From the NCBI GenBank assembly GCA_004552115.1, contig SFPH01000056.1, positions 1-12,576 on the forward strand: a stretch of 12,576 nt of DNA, read 5' to 3'. Positions 1 through 7,660 of this stretch are shown here, one piece after another. Both the position numbers and the translations under genes were made by a program. The DNA is from Bacteroidales bacterium. Lineage in GTDB: Bacteria; Bacteroidota; Bacteroidia; Bacteroidales; UBA932. A model generated the notes under the pieces. It was not told the DNA's origin. It was given only the letters and a program-made list of their open reading frames with translations, and made no database searches. Within the stretch, counting starts at the first letter, position 1; each line of letters opens with the position of its first letter.

Positions 1-1035
1 CTGGGTCGTCCTGGAATAGAGACGCTCCTGGTTGTGGGCGATGAGATCGTCCAGAATCTCCTCGAATGCCTCCGGACGTCCGGCGTGGACAGTCAGGCCC
101 GGCAATGTGTAGAGTGTCTCCCTCAGGAGTCCGGTGTAAAGCCAGGAGAATCCGGCCGTGACAGTCTTCCTTCCGTTCCTGTCCCTGATGAGGACATCGG
201 CGCAATGGATTAGCTGGTCGTGAAGGCTGACGATGCCCGGCATGGACTTGAGGGCGGAGGCATAGCGCCTCTTCATTGTTGACGGAACTTCCTCCGATAC
301 AGATGCGGAAAGCACTATGGAGTCACCCTCGCCCATCGACAGCTCGAAGCTTCCCGGGACAAAGAGGTCCTCCTTGCAGGCAAAACCGCGACGGGCCTCG
401 TCAGAGTAAGTGATCGCATTGTACCAGCAAGGTGCAGACTTGTACTTGAAAGAAGCCGTGCTGAGCTGGAGATTGAGGTCAGGGAAACCCTCGTACATAT
501 TGAACGAGACTCCGTTCTTCACCTGCCTGTAGCCGGTCCTCGCAGACAGATTCTGCGATGTCAGGCTGTGAACGCTCCTGAACGCAAGGAAAGGCTTCAG
601 GCTGAGACGCAGCCTGGCAGGGGATTTCGTCACCTCGTAGCGGATCATCACCTGGTCCTTGTCAGGTACCAGGAGAATGCTCTTCGTGAACTCTATCTGA
701 CCCACCCTGTAGGTAATCACAGGTACCGGGTCGGCCTCGAAGTCAACGATGTACTTATGTCCTCTCGGTTCATAGATGTCCCCGTAGCGGTGGATGCCGA
801 GATTGAAGACCTTGCCGTTTACCTCAAGGCTTTCATCCACTGAAGACAGCAGCATGTACTTGCCGCCTCCGAAATTGTCCACAGGAACGCTCAGAAGGCC
901 GTGGTATCGGCGCGTATTGCAGGCTACGATGGTAGTGTTGCAATAAGCTCCCGTCTTGTTCGCACAGATAATCTCCCTCTTGAGAGAATAAGACAGGTTC
1001 ACGAGTTCGGCCTTGTTGAATTTCAGAAATGCCAT
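1..1035 (-). CDS. Glycogen debranching enzyme, N-terminal part (cut by left edge)
   Basis: This is the first 345 codons of a protein that continues beyond base 1. It begins MAFLKFNKAELVNLSYSL and contains NKTGAYCNTTIVACNTRRYHGLL (residues about 27-49), GLHRYGD, EPRGHKYI and KPFLAFRSVHSLT. These match, from memory, the N-terminal beta-rich domain (GDE_N) of bacterial and archaeal-type debranching enzymes, which are about 650 residues in Bacteroides. The catalytic GH133-like amylo-alpha-1,6-glucosidase domain should lie off the left edge and cannot be checked. The enzyme would cleave alpha-1,6 branch points of cytoplasmic glycogen. The ATG lies 10 nt after the glgB stop, so it is probably the last visible gene of the xseA-xseB-glgB operon. 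The start has no clear Shine-Dalgarno, which is normal for Bacteroidota. Confident in family; activity not testable here. Confidence 0.9.
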   Translation of the reverse strand, partial: MAFLKFNKAELVNLSYSLKREIICANKTGAYCNTTIVACNTRRYHGLLSVPVDNFGGGKYMLLSSVDESLEVNGKVFNLGIHRYGDIYEPRGHKYIVDFEADPVPVITYRVGQIEFTKSILLVPDKDQVMIRYEVTKSPARLRLSLKPFLAFRSVHSLTSQNLSARTGYRQVKNGVSFNMYEGFPDLNLQLSTASFKYKSAPCWYNAITYSDEARRGFACKEDLFVPGSFELSMGEGDSIVLSASVSEEVPSTMKRRYASALKSMPGIVSLHDQLIHCADVLIRDRNGRKTVTAGFSWLYTGLLRETLYTLPGLTVHAGRPEAFEEILDDLIAHNQERLYSRTTQ

Positions 1036-1045
1036 ATCGCAAATA

Positions 1046-1624
1046 TTAAAGTTTTTCCACTTTTCTCAGTACAAAAGCGCACCGGCAAGGAAGATATACG
1101 GACATTTTTCCGTCGGACCAATGCCTTTCTCCGTTCTTGAGCCGGCTGAAGCCGTCATAGTCTTTGTCATCAGAGTCGAAAATCAGTTCCCATTCACCTT
1201 CCGGGGCATTGAAACTGTAGCCCTCATAAGAGGCGGAGGGGCTGAAATTGAGCGCAAAGATACAATTTTTCCTCCTGAATATCAACACTTTTTTGGCTTC
1301 GTCGGCCACAATATGCTCCGGAGGAGAGGAAAGCAGGTCCTCCTTTTTGAAAAGATGAATCATGTCCCGGTCGAAGTCCTTGAGATACTTGTAGCGGAGA
1401 TAATCCGGCTCCGAGAGCGACCACTGACGCCTTGCATACTTATATGACCAGCCGTTTCCCTCGCGGGGGAAGTCGATCCACTCCGGGTGGCCGAATTCAT
1501 TGCCCATGAAGTTGAGGTATCCGTCTCCGGCCGTGCCTATGGTGGCAAGCCTTATCATCTTGTGAAGCGCAATTCCCCTGTCCACGACGAGACTCTTCGA
1601 ATCCTTGTTCATCGAAGTGTACAT
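1046..1624 (-). pseudogene. glgB: glgB, C-terminal piece of broken 1,4-alpha-glucan branching enzyme
   Basis: This 192-codon frame continues the branching enzyme whose N-terminal part ends at 1609. It opens MYTSMNKDSKSLVVDRG and then has IALHKMIRLAT, GYLNFMGNEFGHPEWIDFPR and WSYKYARRQWSLS. These are hallmark strings of the eukaryote-like GH13_8 branching enzymes (human GBE1 and Bacteroides GlgB), followed by the all-beta C-terminal domain ending CRCAFVLRKVEKL. It is in a different frame from the upstream piece, and homologous residues linking the two are absent. The upstream codons in this frame (CAG GAG) agree with the Q-E-M-Y seen in homologues, so the ATG at 1624 is an internal methionine, not a true start. 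Without the catalytic barrel this piece alone should have no enzyme activity. Confidence 0.85.
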
Positions 1625-2976
1625 CTCCTGATGGTTTTCTCATCCTTGCGCTTGTTGGTCAGCTCCCACCAGATCTCGCCCATGCTCCACTGCTCGTCGC
1701 TCTTTTCCTTCAGCCATTTGATCCAGTGGTCGGCGACACCCATTGCCATCCTGAAGTCGAAGCCCAGTCCGCCGGCCTCGTAAGGAGCCGCAAGCCCGGC
1801 CATTCCGCTCATGTCCTCGGCAATGGTGATGGCATCCGGGTTTATTTCCTTGACCAGCATCGCCGCAAGCGCCAGATAGGTGACGGCATTCTCGTCCACG
1901 CCGGAATTGAAATAATTGTCATAGCCGCAGAAATCCTTGCCGAGGCCGTGGTCCCAGTAAAGCATGCTGGTGACCCCGTCGAAACGGAATCCGTCCAAAT
2001 GATATTCCTGCATCCAGAACTTGCAGTTGGAAAGGAGGAAGTACTTGGTCTCGTCCTTTCCATAGTCGAAGCATCTCGATCCCCAGGCCGGATGCCTGCC
2101 CTGAGGGCCCTTGTAGAAATAGAGGTCTTCCTTTCCGTCGAAACGCCCAAGGCCCTCAGCCTCATTGTCCACGCTGTGGGAATGCACTATGTCCATAACC
2201 ACCGCTATGCCCCTGGAATGGGCGTCGTCCACGAGGTGCTTGAATTCCTCCGGAGTGCCGAAGCGGGAGGACAGCGCATAGAAATTGGATACCTGATATC
2301 CGAAAGACCCGTAGTACGGATGCTCCTGGAGTGCCATTATCTGCAATGTGTCGTATCCCAGCTCCTGCACCCGAGGGAGAACACCGGTCCTGAACTCCTC
2401 GAATGTGGCCACCTTCTCCTGCTCGGAACTCATCCCTATGTGGCATTCATATATGAGAGGATGGGGTCTCGGACCGGGAGAAGGATTCTTCCAGACGTAA
2501 GGTTCCGCCGGTTCCCAGACCTGTGCGCTGAACACCTTGGTCTGCGGGTCCTGGACCACCCTTCTCACATAGGACGGGAGACGTTCAGCACCCCCGCCCG
2601 GCCACTCGATGAAGAGCTTGTACAGATCCCCGTGGCTGAGGAACATGTCCGGAAGGCGGAGTTCCCAGTTGCCTCCGCCGGCGGGCTTCAACTCGTAGGC
2701 GGTGGTCCGCTTCCAGTTGTTGAATTCGCCGATGAGATAGATTCTGCTGGCATTCGGAGCCCATTCCCTGAAAATCCAGCCGCCACCGGCATCCCTGTGC
2801 AGACCGTAGTAAAGATGGTTGTTCAGTCCGGCGGAGAGGCTTCCGCCCACCGAAATCTTCTTGCGGCAGGCCTCGATTCTTTCGTGTCTCTCCAGAATCT
2901 TCTCCTTGAACGGGAGCAGATACGGGTCCGCATCGAAAATGTACTTCTTCTCCTCCTTTGTATTGTTCTCCTTCAT
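1609..2976 (-). pseudogene. glgB: glgB, N-terminal piece of broken 1,4-alpha-glucan branching enzyme
   Basis: Residues 1-455 from the ATG at 2976. A CBM48-like module lies around residues 55-150 (YYGLH, REWAPNASRIYLIGEFNNW). The GH13 barrel then shows region I DIVHSH (262-267), region II GFRFDGVTS with nucleophile Asp333, and region III IAEDMSG with acid/base Glu387. The frame runs correctly to DEKTI (445-449) and then ends after RRCTLR. Region IV, expected directly after this point, is missing. The intact enzyme would be about 665 aa and would form alpha-1,6 branches in glycogen. I chose the ATG at 2976 because an AGGAGG box sits 4 nt upstream; the frame stays open to a TTG at 3051 inside xseB, which is unlikely to be used. 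The gene lies 13 nt after xseB. It is either a recent pseudogene or an assembly deletion. Confidence 0.88.
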
Positions 2977-2980
2977 AATC

Positions 2981-2986
2981 CCTCCT
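2981..2986 (-). promoter_or_regulatory. Strong Shine-Dalgarno before glgB
   Basis: The minus strand reads AAAAAAGGAGGGATT directly before the glgB ATG at 2976. It contains the full AGGAGG core with 4 nt to the start. Such a complete box is uncommon in Bacteroidota, where most starts lack one. It fixes the start at 2976 over the upstream TTG. Confidence 0.6.
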
Positions 2987-2989
2987 TTT

Positions 2990-3172
2990 TTAATCATCCA
3001 GTTTCGAGGCCTTGTCCCTCGCCGTGCGCAGATAAGCCCTGCATCCGGCAATGAGCTCCTTTGACCTCCCTATGTACCTGTCAATGTCAGAGAGCCCGGA
3101 AGAGGGATCCTCCGCCTTTGACGCAATTTCTTCCAGTTCTTTGACAGCTGCCTGATAATCAAACTCTTCCAT
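2990..3172 (-). CDS. xseB: Exodeoxyribonuclease VII small subunit
   Basis: A 60-61 residue, acidic, helical protein beginning MEEFDYQAAVKELEEI, with the XseB pattern of an alpha-helical hairpin: EEIASKAEDPSSGLSDIDRYIGRSKELIAGCRAYL. XseB binds the coiled coil of XseA, and the complex degrades single-stranded DNA into short oligonucleotides in repair and recombination. Two ATGs stand in tandem (3175 and 3172). An AGGAGG box at 3179-3184 is 3 nt from the first and 6 nt from the second, so I favour 3172. The start overlaps the last codons of xseA (stop at 3159), which suggests translational coupling. Identification rests on both the sequence and the neighbouring xseA. Confidence 0.9.
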   Translation of the reverse strand: MEEFDYQAAVKELEEIASKAEDPSSGLSDIDRYIGRSKELIAGCRAYLRTARDKASKLDD

Positions 3173-4301
3173 CATTATCCTCCTGTTTCAATTGTATTCC
3201 TGTCACCCGGCAGTCCAACGTGCCGTCGGCGAACATCACTTTAACATTGTCCCCTGCCGAATGCCCGGCCGCATTCTTCATCACCACCCCTCCGTCATCC
3301 ACCACGAGGGCATAGCCCCGGCTCAGGATTCTGCGGGGGTCCGCCCCGGCGATTCTCGACTCCAGCACATCCACGCGGGAGCCCATAAGGGAAATCTTGT
3401 TCAGAAAGGCAGTCTTGAGCCTGCCGGCGAATGAGGATATATACTGGTCCTCGTCCGCATATATCTCAATGAATGTGTCAGCCAATGCCGTAGGGGTCTT
3501 CACATATCTCCACGCCACCATGTCGCAGATGTGAAAGTCCTGGTCGTGACCGACTGCGGTAAGGATCGGCACGGGGCAGGTGGCAATGGCAGAGGCAAGA
3601 CTGTAGTCGTCGAAGCATGAGAGGTCAAGATTGGATCCCCCTCCCCTGAGCACCAGCACCGCATCGAAAGGCTTCTCAGCCGAAGCTGCAGCCTTCAGGG
3701 CATCACTTATTGACTCCGGAGCCGAGGCTCCCTGCATCACGGCCTCGTAGAGAACAGTCTCAAGGACAAATCCGTAAGCATTGCCCTTCAGATGACGCTC
3801 GAAATCCCTGTATCCGGCAGCATCGGGAGCCGAGACCACCGCAAGCCTGTATGGCAATGCCGTCATTTCCAAGGACTTCTGTCTGTCGAGGAGACCCTCC
3901 TTCTTCAGTCTCTCGATCGTGGCGAGACGTTCCTTCTCCTTCTCCCCCAGCGTGCAGGAGGCGTCGATGTCGTCCACAATCAGGGATAATCCGTAGAGCT
4001 GGCTGTAGTTTACCTGGACCCTCAGCAGGACAGTTATGCCCGGCTGCAGCGGCGAGCCGGCGACGGATTCAAAATAAGGTCCAAGCACTCTGTATCTGGA
4101 TGCCCAGATGATGGCCGACGCCTTGGCAACGAGACCGCTTTCGTCCGACTGCGACAGTTCCAGATAGCAATGCCCACCGCCGCGGACCTTCACTGCACTG
4201 ACCTCCGCCCTGACCCAGACGCGGGCCGGAAAAGACGACTCCAGCGACTGCCTGACTTCCGTCTGCAGTGTAAATAAATCGATTACATTTTTCTCCATCA
4301 T
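3159..4301 (-). CDS. xseA: Exodeoxyribonuclease VII large subunit
   Basis: A 380-residue protein. The N-terminal OB-fold covers about 10-115 (VWVRAEVSAVKVRGGGHCYLEL, KASAIIW). The catalytic domain follows, with LRGGGS (218-223), VGHDQDF (250-256), KTPTALAD (268-275) and a C-terminal PRRILSRGYALV (322-333), all recognisable XseA signatures. It is shorter than the E. coli protein (about 456 aa), mainly in the helical coiled-coil region after residue 280, as is common in Bacteroidota. With XseB it forms cytoplasmic exonuclease VII, acting on single-stranded DNA from both ends. Two tandem ATGs (4301, 4298) are possible starts; a weak AGGA lies just before them and suits the second slightly better. 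It is the first gene of the minus-strand operon, with a likely promoter in the divergent region shared with engB. Confidence 0.93.
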   Translation of the reverse strand: MMEKNVIDLFTLQTEVRQSLESSFPARVWVRAEVSAVKVRGGGHCYLELSQSDESGLVAKASAIIWASRYRVLGPYFESVAGSPLQPGITVLLRVQVNYSQLYGLSLIVDDIDASCTLGEKEKERLATIERLKKEGLLDRQKSLEMTALPYRLAVVSAPDAAGYRDFERHLKGNAYGFVLETVLYEAVMQGASAPESISDALKAAASAEKPFDAVLVLRGGGSNLDLSCFDDYSLASAIATCPVPILTAVGHDQDFHICDMVAWRYVKTPTALADTFIEIYADEDQYISSFAGRLKTAFLNKISLMGSRVDVLESRIAGADPRRILSRGYALVVDDGGVVMKNAAGHSAGDNVKVMFADGTLDCRVTGIQLKQEDNDGRV

Positions 4302-4344
4302 TCCTAACGGATAAAATCGTGTTCTAATTAATGCGGTCTGGATA

Positions 4345-4377
4345 CAAATTTAATCTTTTTTCGTATCTTTGCGCAAA
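4345..4377 (-). promoter_or_regulatory. Probable promoter of the xseA operon
   Basis: On the minus strand TAAATTTG (4352 to 4345) fits the Bacteroidota -7 consensus TAnnTTTG, and TTTG (4377 to 4374) lies 21 nt upstream as a -33 element. The predicted transcript would start near 4338 with a leader of about 37-40 nt. This is a consensus match by eye only. Confidence 0.5.
4364..4371 (+). promoter_or_regulatory. Probable -7 element of the engB-prs operon
   Basis: TATCTTTG is an exact match to TAnnTTTG, about 39 nt before the engB ATG. I see no good -33 TTG at the expected 19-21 nt distance, so the promoter may be weak or need an activator. It overlaps the span of the divergent xseA promoter. Confidence 0.45.
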
Positions 4378-4409
4378 TTTTCAGCGGCATAATCATTAAT
4401 TTTCGAAAA

Positions 4410-5036
4410 ATGAAGATCTCCAAGGCAATTTTCGCCGGCAGCAGCACACGGACAGAGCAGCGTCCAGCCCGCAGGCTACCCGAATTCGCATTCATCGGGA
4501 GGTCCAATGTCGGCAAATCTTCACTCATCAACATGCTGTGCGGTTCAAGGAACCTGGCAATGACCTCCGGCACACCCGGAAAGACGAAGCTGGTCAACCA
4601 CTTCCTGATCAACGACAGCTGGTATCTTGTGGATCTGCCCGGATATGGTTATGCGAAGCTGCCCGACAAGGAAAGAGCCAAGATCAAGGATGTCATCCGG
4701 GACTATCTGCACAATTCGGCGGAAATGCAGCTGCTCTTCGTCCTCGTGGACATCCGGCACGACATAGGAAAGATTGACATTGACTTCATCAATGAACTGG
4801 GAGAGAACGGCATTCCTTTCGCCATCATCTTCACCAAGGGCGACAAGCTCGGACCTGTGGCGAGAGAGAATCAGGCTGGGAGGGACATGGAAATCCTGTC
4901 CGAATTCTGGGAATCGCTGCCGCCCTGCTTCATCAGTTCATCAGCCAGCGGTCTCGGGAAGGAGGAGATTCTCGACTACATAGGCTCAGTGTTGTCGGAC
5001 GTGAAAAAAGGAACACAAACCAAAACAACATTATGA
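4410..5036 (+). CDS. engB: Ribosome biogenesis GTP-binding protein EngB (YihA/YsxC)
   Basis: A 208-residue single-domain GTPase of the TrmE-Era-EngA-EngB superfamily. G1 is GRSNVGKSS (30-38), the switch I threonine lies in SGTPGKT (53-59), G3 is DLPGYGYAK (75-83), G4 is TKGD (142-145) and G5 is SSSASGLG (176-183). DLPGYGYAK is diagnostic of EngB. The family assists late assembly of the large ribosomal subunit in the cytoplasm. Length is normal for the family. The stop codon overlaps the prs start in ATGA, so the two are probably translationally coupled. The expected TSS from the upstream TATCTTTG gives a leader of about 30 nt. Confidence 0.95.
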   Translation: MKISKAIFAGSSTRTEQRPARRLPEFAFIGRSNVGKSSLINMLCGSRNLAMTSGTPGKTKLVNHFLINDSWYLVDLPGYGYAKLPDKERAKIKDVIRDYLHNSAEMQLLFVLVDIRHDIGKIDIDFINELGENGIPFAIIFTKGDKLGPVARENQAGRDMEILSEFWESLPPCFISSSASGLGKEEILDYIGSVLSDVKKGTQTKTTL

Positions 5037-6010
5037 ACACTGAACACAGAATGGAACTGTTTGCCTGCAGGGCATCGAAAGACTTCACGGAAAAGGTCGT
5101 CAAGGAACTGGACGCAATCAGGGAACCTGGATCGAATCCTATCCGGCTCGGATTTTCGGAAGTCACATCATTCAGCGACGGAGAATTCCAGCCTTCATTC
5201 ACCGAGAGCGTACGCGGCGCCACCGTATTCATCCTCCAGTCCACATTTCCGCCGGCCGACAATCTGATGGAGCTTCTCCTCACCATCGATGCGGCAAAAA
5301 GGGCTTCCGCCTACAAAGTCATTGCCGTAATGCCTTATTTCGGATGGGCAAGGCAGGACAGGAAGGACAAGCCGAGAGTTTCCATCGGAGCCAAGCTCGT
5401 GGCCAATCTCCTCTGCGCCGCCGGAGTTGACAGGATAATGACCTGCGACCTCCACGCCGACCAGATCCAGGGCTTCTTCGACATCCCGGTTGACCATATC
5501 TACGCAAGCAAGGTATTCATCCCATATCTCAAATCCCTCAACATTGAGAATCTCGCGATCGCGGCTCCTGACATGGGCGGGGCGAAGAGGGCCAATGCAT
5601 ACGCCAAGGACCTCGCCTGCCCTGTGATCATCTGCCACAAATCCCGCGAGAGAGCCAATGTGGTGGCATCCATCACCGCCATCGGAGAGGTAGAGGGCAA
5701 GAATGTTGTGATCGTGGATGATATGATCGACACGGCCGGCACACTGACCAAGGCGGCCGATATCCTCATGGAGAAGGGCGCAAAGAGCGTCAGGGCCTGT
5801 GCGACCCACGCCATCCTCTCCGGCCCGGCTTACGACCGCATCAACAAGTCGAGCCTCAGCGAGGTGTATGTGACGGACACGATTCCGCTCACCACGGATC
5901 CTTCGGTTGACACCAGCAAGATCAAGGTCGTATCGATGACCGAGACATTCGCCAGGATCATCCGCAAGGTCTGCGACAACGAGCCGATCAGCCCTGAATT
6001 CATTTTCTAA
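5033..6010 (+). CDS. prs: Ribose-phosphate pyrophosphokinase (PRPP synthase)
   Basis: A 325-residue class I PRPP synthase, which transfers pyrophosphate from ATP to ribose 5-phosphate to make PRPP for purine, pyrimidine, His, Trp and NAD synthesis. Visible motifs are FSDGEFQPSFTESVRG (47-62), the flexible-loop region WARQDRKDKPRVSIGAKL (105-122), CDLHADQIQGFF (138-149) with the catalytic-site His141, and the PRPP loop VVIVDDMIDTAGTL (225-238). All key segments are present and the length is normal. The first ATG overlaps the engB stop; Met7 at 5051 is an alternative start close to where many family members begin. The cytoplasmic enzyme sits between two GTPase genes of ribosome assembly and shares an operon with at least engB. 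Confidence 0.96.
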   Translation: MNTEHRMELFACRASKDFTEKVVKELDAIREPGSNPIRLGFSEVTSFSDGEFQPSFTESVRGATVFILQSTFPPADNLMELLLTIDAAKRASAYKVIAVMPYFGWARQDRKDKPRVSIGAKLVANLLCAAGVDRIMTCDLHADQIQGFFDIPVDHIYASKVFIPYLKSLNIENLAIAAPDMGGAKRANAYAKDLACPVIICHKSRERANVVASITAIGEVEGKNVVIVDDMIDTAGTLTKAADILMEKGAKSVRACATHAILSGPAYDRINKSSLSEVYVTDTIPLTTDPSVDTSKIKVVSMTETFARIIRKVCDNEPISPEFIF

Positions 6011-6018
6011 GGCATTGA

Positions 6019-6032
6019 ACCGCAGCTGCGGT
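6019..6032. repeat. 14-bp perfect palindrome between prs and the small membrane protein gene
   Basis: ACCGCAGCTGCGGT is its own reverse complement and lies 8 nt after the prs stop in the 38-nt gap. As RNA it could only form a stem of about 5 bp with an AGCT loop, and no U-run follows, so it is not a convincing terminator. It could be a dimeric protein-binding site or chance. Confidence 0.4.
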
Positions 6033-6048
6033 ATTGAGATAAATTTTT

Positions 6049-6318
6049 ATGAAAGTCTTTCTGGCAGCATTGGTCCTCATTGGACTGGGAGTCTTCGGGA
6101 TGTGTTTCAACATCATATTCCGGAAGGACGGCCAGTTCCCGCAGACAGATGTGGGTGCCAATGAGAACATGCGCCGGCTGGGCATCAGATGCATGAGGGA
6201 GGAGGACGACGAGCGCTTCTCTTCCCGCGGCGACAAAGACTCCGGAGCGCATTGTTCCGGAGTTTATTCCGACTCCTGCGCTTCCTGCGGGCTGTACCCG
6301 GGAAAAGAGGAGAAATGA
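6049..6318 (+). CDS. Small Cys-bearing membrane-anchored protein of unknown function
   Basis: An 89-residue protein with one N-terminal hydrophobic segment (about 4-24, FLAALVLIGLGVFGMCFNIIF), then a polar tail. Within the tail, FPQTDVGANENMRRLGIRCM (30-49) resembles a conserved stretch I recall from short Bacteroidota membrane proteins. The tail ends with Cys69, Cys77 and Cys80 in AHCSGVYSDSCASCGLY, in addition to Cys48. The CxxCG pattern and Cys48 could bind a metal or form disulfides, but this is inference. No clear signal-peptidase site is seen, so a membrane anchor is more likely than secretion. It lies between prs and der on the same strand and overlaps the 11-codon mini-ORF by ATGA. 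I do not know its function and give no gene name. Codon use matches its neighbours, so I think it is a real gene. Confidence 0.75.
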   Translation: MKVFLAALVLIGLGVFGMCFNIIFRKDGQFPQTDVGANENMRRLGIRCMREEDDERFSSRGDKDSGAHCSGVYSDSCASCGLYPGKEEK

Positions 6319-6350
6319 ATAACCCTCGTGAGAGGATAAATGATTCTTGA
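6315..6350 (+). CDS. Possible 11-codon mini-ORF before der
   Basis: ATG at 6315 overlaps the stop of the small membrane protein gene (ATGA) and encodes [11 protein letters not shown], ending with TGA at 6348-6350, 2 nt before the der ATG. An AGAGGAG box ends 3 nt before its ATG, while der itself has no box at a good distance. It may be a coupling device that carries ribosomes to der, or simply chance. There is no evidence of a functional peptide. Confidence 0.25.
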   Translation: MNNPRERINDS

Positions 6351-6352
6351 TT

Positions 6353-7660
6353 ATGAGCCTCGTAGCTATTGTAGGAAGGCCGAATGTCGGCAAATCCACA
6401 CTTTTCAACCGCCTCGTGGGAATGAGGCAGGCGATTGTCGATGAAACGGCAGGAGTCACACGTGACAGACATTATGGAAAATGCGAATGGTGCGGAAAGG
6501 AATTCTCGGTGGTGGACACCGGAGGATACACTTCCGGCTCCGATGATGTTTTCGAGGAGGAAATCCGCAAGCAGGTGGTCATAGCCATCGAGGAGGCGGA
6601 CCTCATTCTTTTCATGACTGAGGCTGCGGCCGGAATCACCGACTACGACGCCGAGATCGCCGCCCTTCTGAGGAAATGCGGCAAGCCTGTCGTCACCGCT
6701 GTCAACAAAGTCGATTCCGGGGAGAAGATGTTCGACGTGTACCAGTTCTATTCAATGGGACTGGGCGAGATCTGGGCCATATCCGCTGCCAACGGAGGCG
6801 GAACCGGAGACCTCCTGGACGAGATCGTGAAGAAGCTTCCGGAGGACACGGAGGCCGAGGACGAGCATCCGGGCGTGCCGCGCATCACCATTGTCGGCAA
6901 GCCTAATGTCGGAAAATCGTCCCTCACCAATGCTCTCCTCGGCGAGGAACGGAATATCGTCACCAATGTCGCAGGAACCACAAGGGATTCAATATCTTCT
7001 TATTACAATAAGTTCGGGCACGAGTTCGTGTTCGTCGACACTGCCGGCATCAGGAAGAAGAACAAGGTACAGGAGAATCTCGAATTCTATTCCGTGATGC
7101 GTTCCATCAGGGCCATCGAGCACAGCGACGTCTGCATAATGATGATTGACGCCACCACCGGAATGGAGGCCCAGGACATGAACATCTTCAATCTCATCAA
7201 GAGGAACCGCAAGGGCTGCGTCATCGTGGTCAACAAATGGGATCTCTTCGAGAAGGACAGCAACACTCTGAAGGAATACACCGAGGGACTCAAGGCCAGG
7301 ATTGCCCCGTTCAATGACGTACCGATCATATTCACTTCAGTGCTGAAGAAGCAGAGGATTCTGGACGTGATGAACGAAATCTCGCACGTTTACGAGAACT
7401 ATTCCAGAAGGCTCTCCACTTCCTCCCTCATGGATACCATGCTCCCTGAGATAGAGAACTACCCTCCTCCGATGTACAAGGGCAAAGTGGTGAAAATCAA
7501 GTACATCACCCAGCTTCCTACCAGATTTCCGGCATTTGCGTTCTTCTGCAACCTGCCGCAGTACATCAAGGATCCTTACAAGCGCTTCCTGGAGAACAAG
7601 CTGAGATCACATTTCGACCTGACCGGCTGCCCGGTCCAGATTTTCATCAGACAGAAGTAG
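6353..7660 (+). CDS. der: Ribosome-associated GTPase Der (EngA)
   Basis: A 435-residue protein with the double GTPase arrangement unique to Der. Domain 1: G1 GRPNVGKST (8-16), G3 DTGG (55-58), G4 NKVD (118-121), G5 SAA (144-146). An acidic linker follows ([11 protein letters not shown]). Domain 2: G1 GKPNVGKSS (182-190), G3 DTAG (229-232), G4 NKWD (294-297). A C-terminal KH-like domain starts near 350 and contains [18 protein letters not shown]. The protein acts in 50S subunit assembly. In domain 1 the usual hydrophobic-VD-x-x-x-G strand reads FMTEAAAG, so an Asp common in the family is replaced; the nucleotide-binding boxes are intact. I use the ATG at 6353; a TTG at 6347 in frame would add two residues. 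The 3' end overlaps the kinase C-terminal frame by 14 bp, tail to tail. Confidence 0.96.
   Translation: MSLVAIVGRPNVGKSTLFNRLVGMRQAIVDETAGVTRDRHYGKCEWCGKEFSVVDTGGYTSGSDDVFEEEIRKQVVIAIEEADLILFMTEAAAGITDYDAEIAALLRKCGKPVVTAVNKVDSGEKMFDVYQFYSMGLGEIWAISAANGGGTGDLLDEIVKKLPEDTEAEDEHPGVPRITIVGKPNVGKSSLTNALLGEERNIVTNVAGTTRDSISSYYNKFGHEFVFVDTAGIRKKNKVQENLEFYSVMRSIRAIEHSDVCIMMIDATTGMEAQDMNIFNLIKRNRKGCVIVVNKWDLFEKDSNTLKEYTEGLKARIAPFNDVPIIFTSVLKKQRILDVMNEISHVYENYSRRLSTSSLMDTMLPEIENYPPPMYKGKVVKIKYITQLPTRFPAFAFFCNLPQYIKDPYKRFLENKLRSHFDLTGCPVQIFIRQK

Noticed and set aside
1046..1624. C-terminal glgB frame as an independent small gene starting at ATG 1624
   Set aside because: Its first residues align to the middle of GlgB, with no ribosome site typical of this operon and no known stand-alone family of this kind.
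1609..1640. Programmed frameshifting or bypassing to make full-length GlgB
   Set aside because: The region IV residues are not encoded near the junction in any frame, so no recoding could restore them.
1726..3054. 442-codon open frame on the plus strand opposite glgB
   Set aside because: It is the shadow of the glgB codon pattern in a GC-rich gene. It shows no recognisable domain, while the opposite strand has clear enzyme motifs.
5195..5809. 204-codon open frame antisense to prs
   Set aside because: prs is complete and conserved on the plus strand over the same bases; the antisense product has no family features.
6019..6032. Palindrome after prs as a rho-independent terminator
   Set aside because: The stem has too short a loop and no run of T follows; the next gene starts 16 nt later on the same strand.
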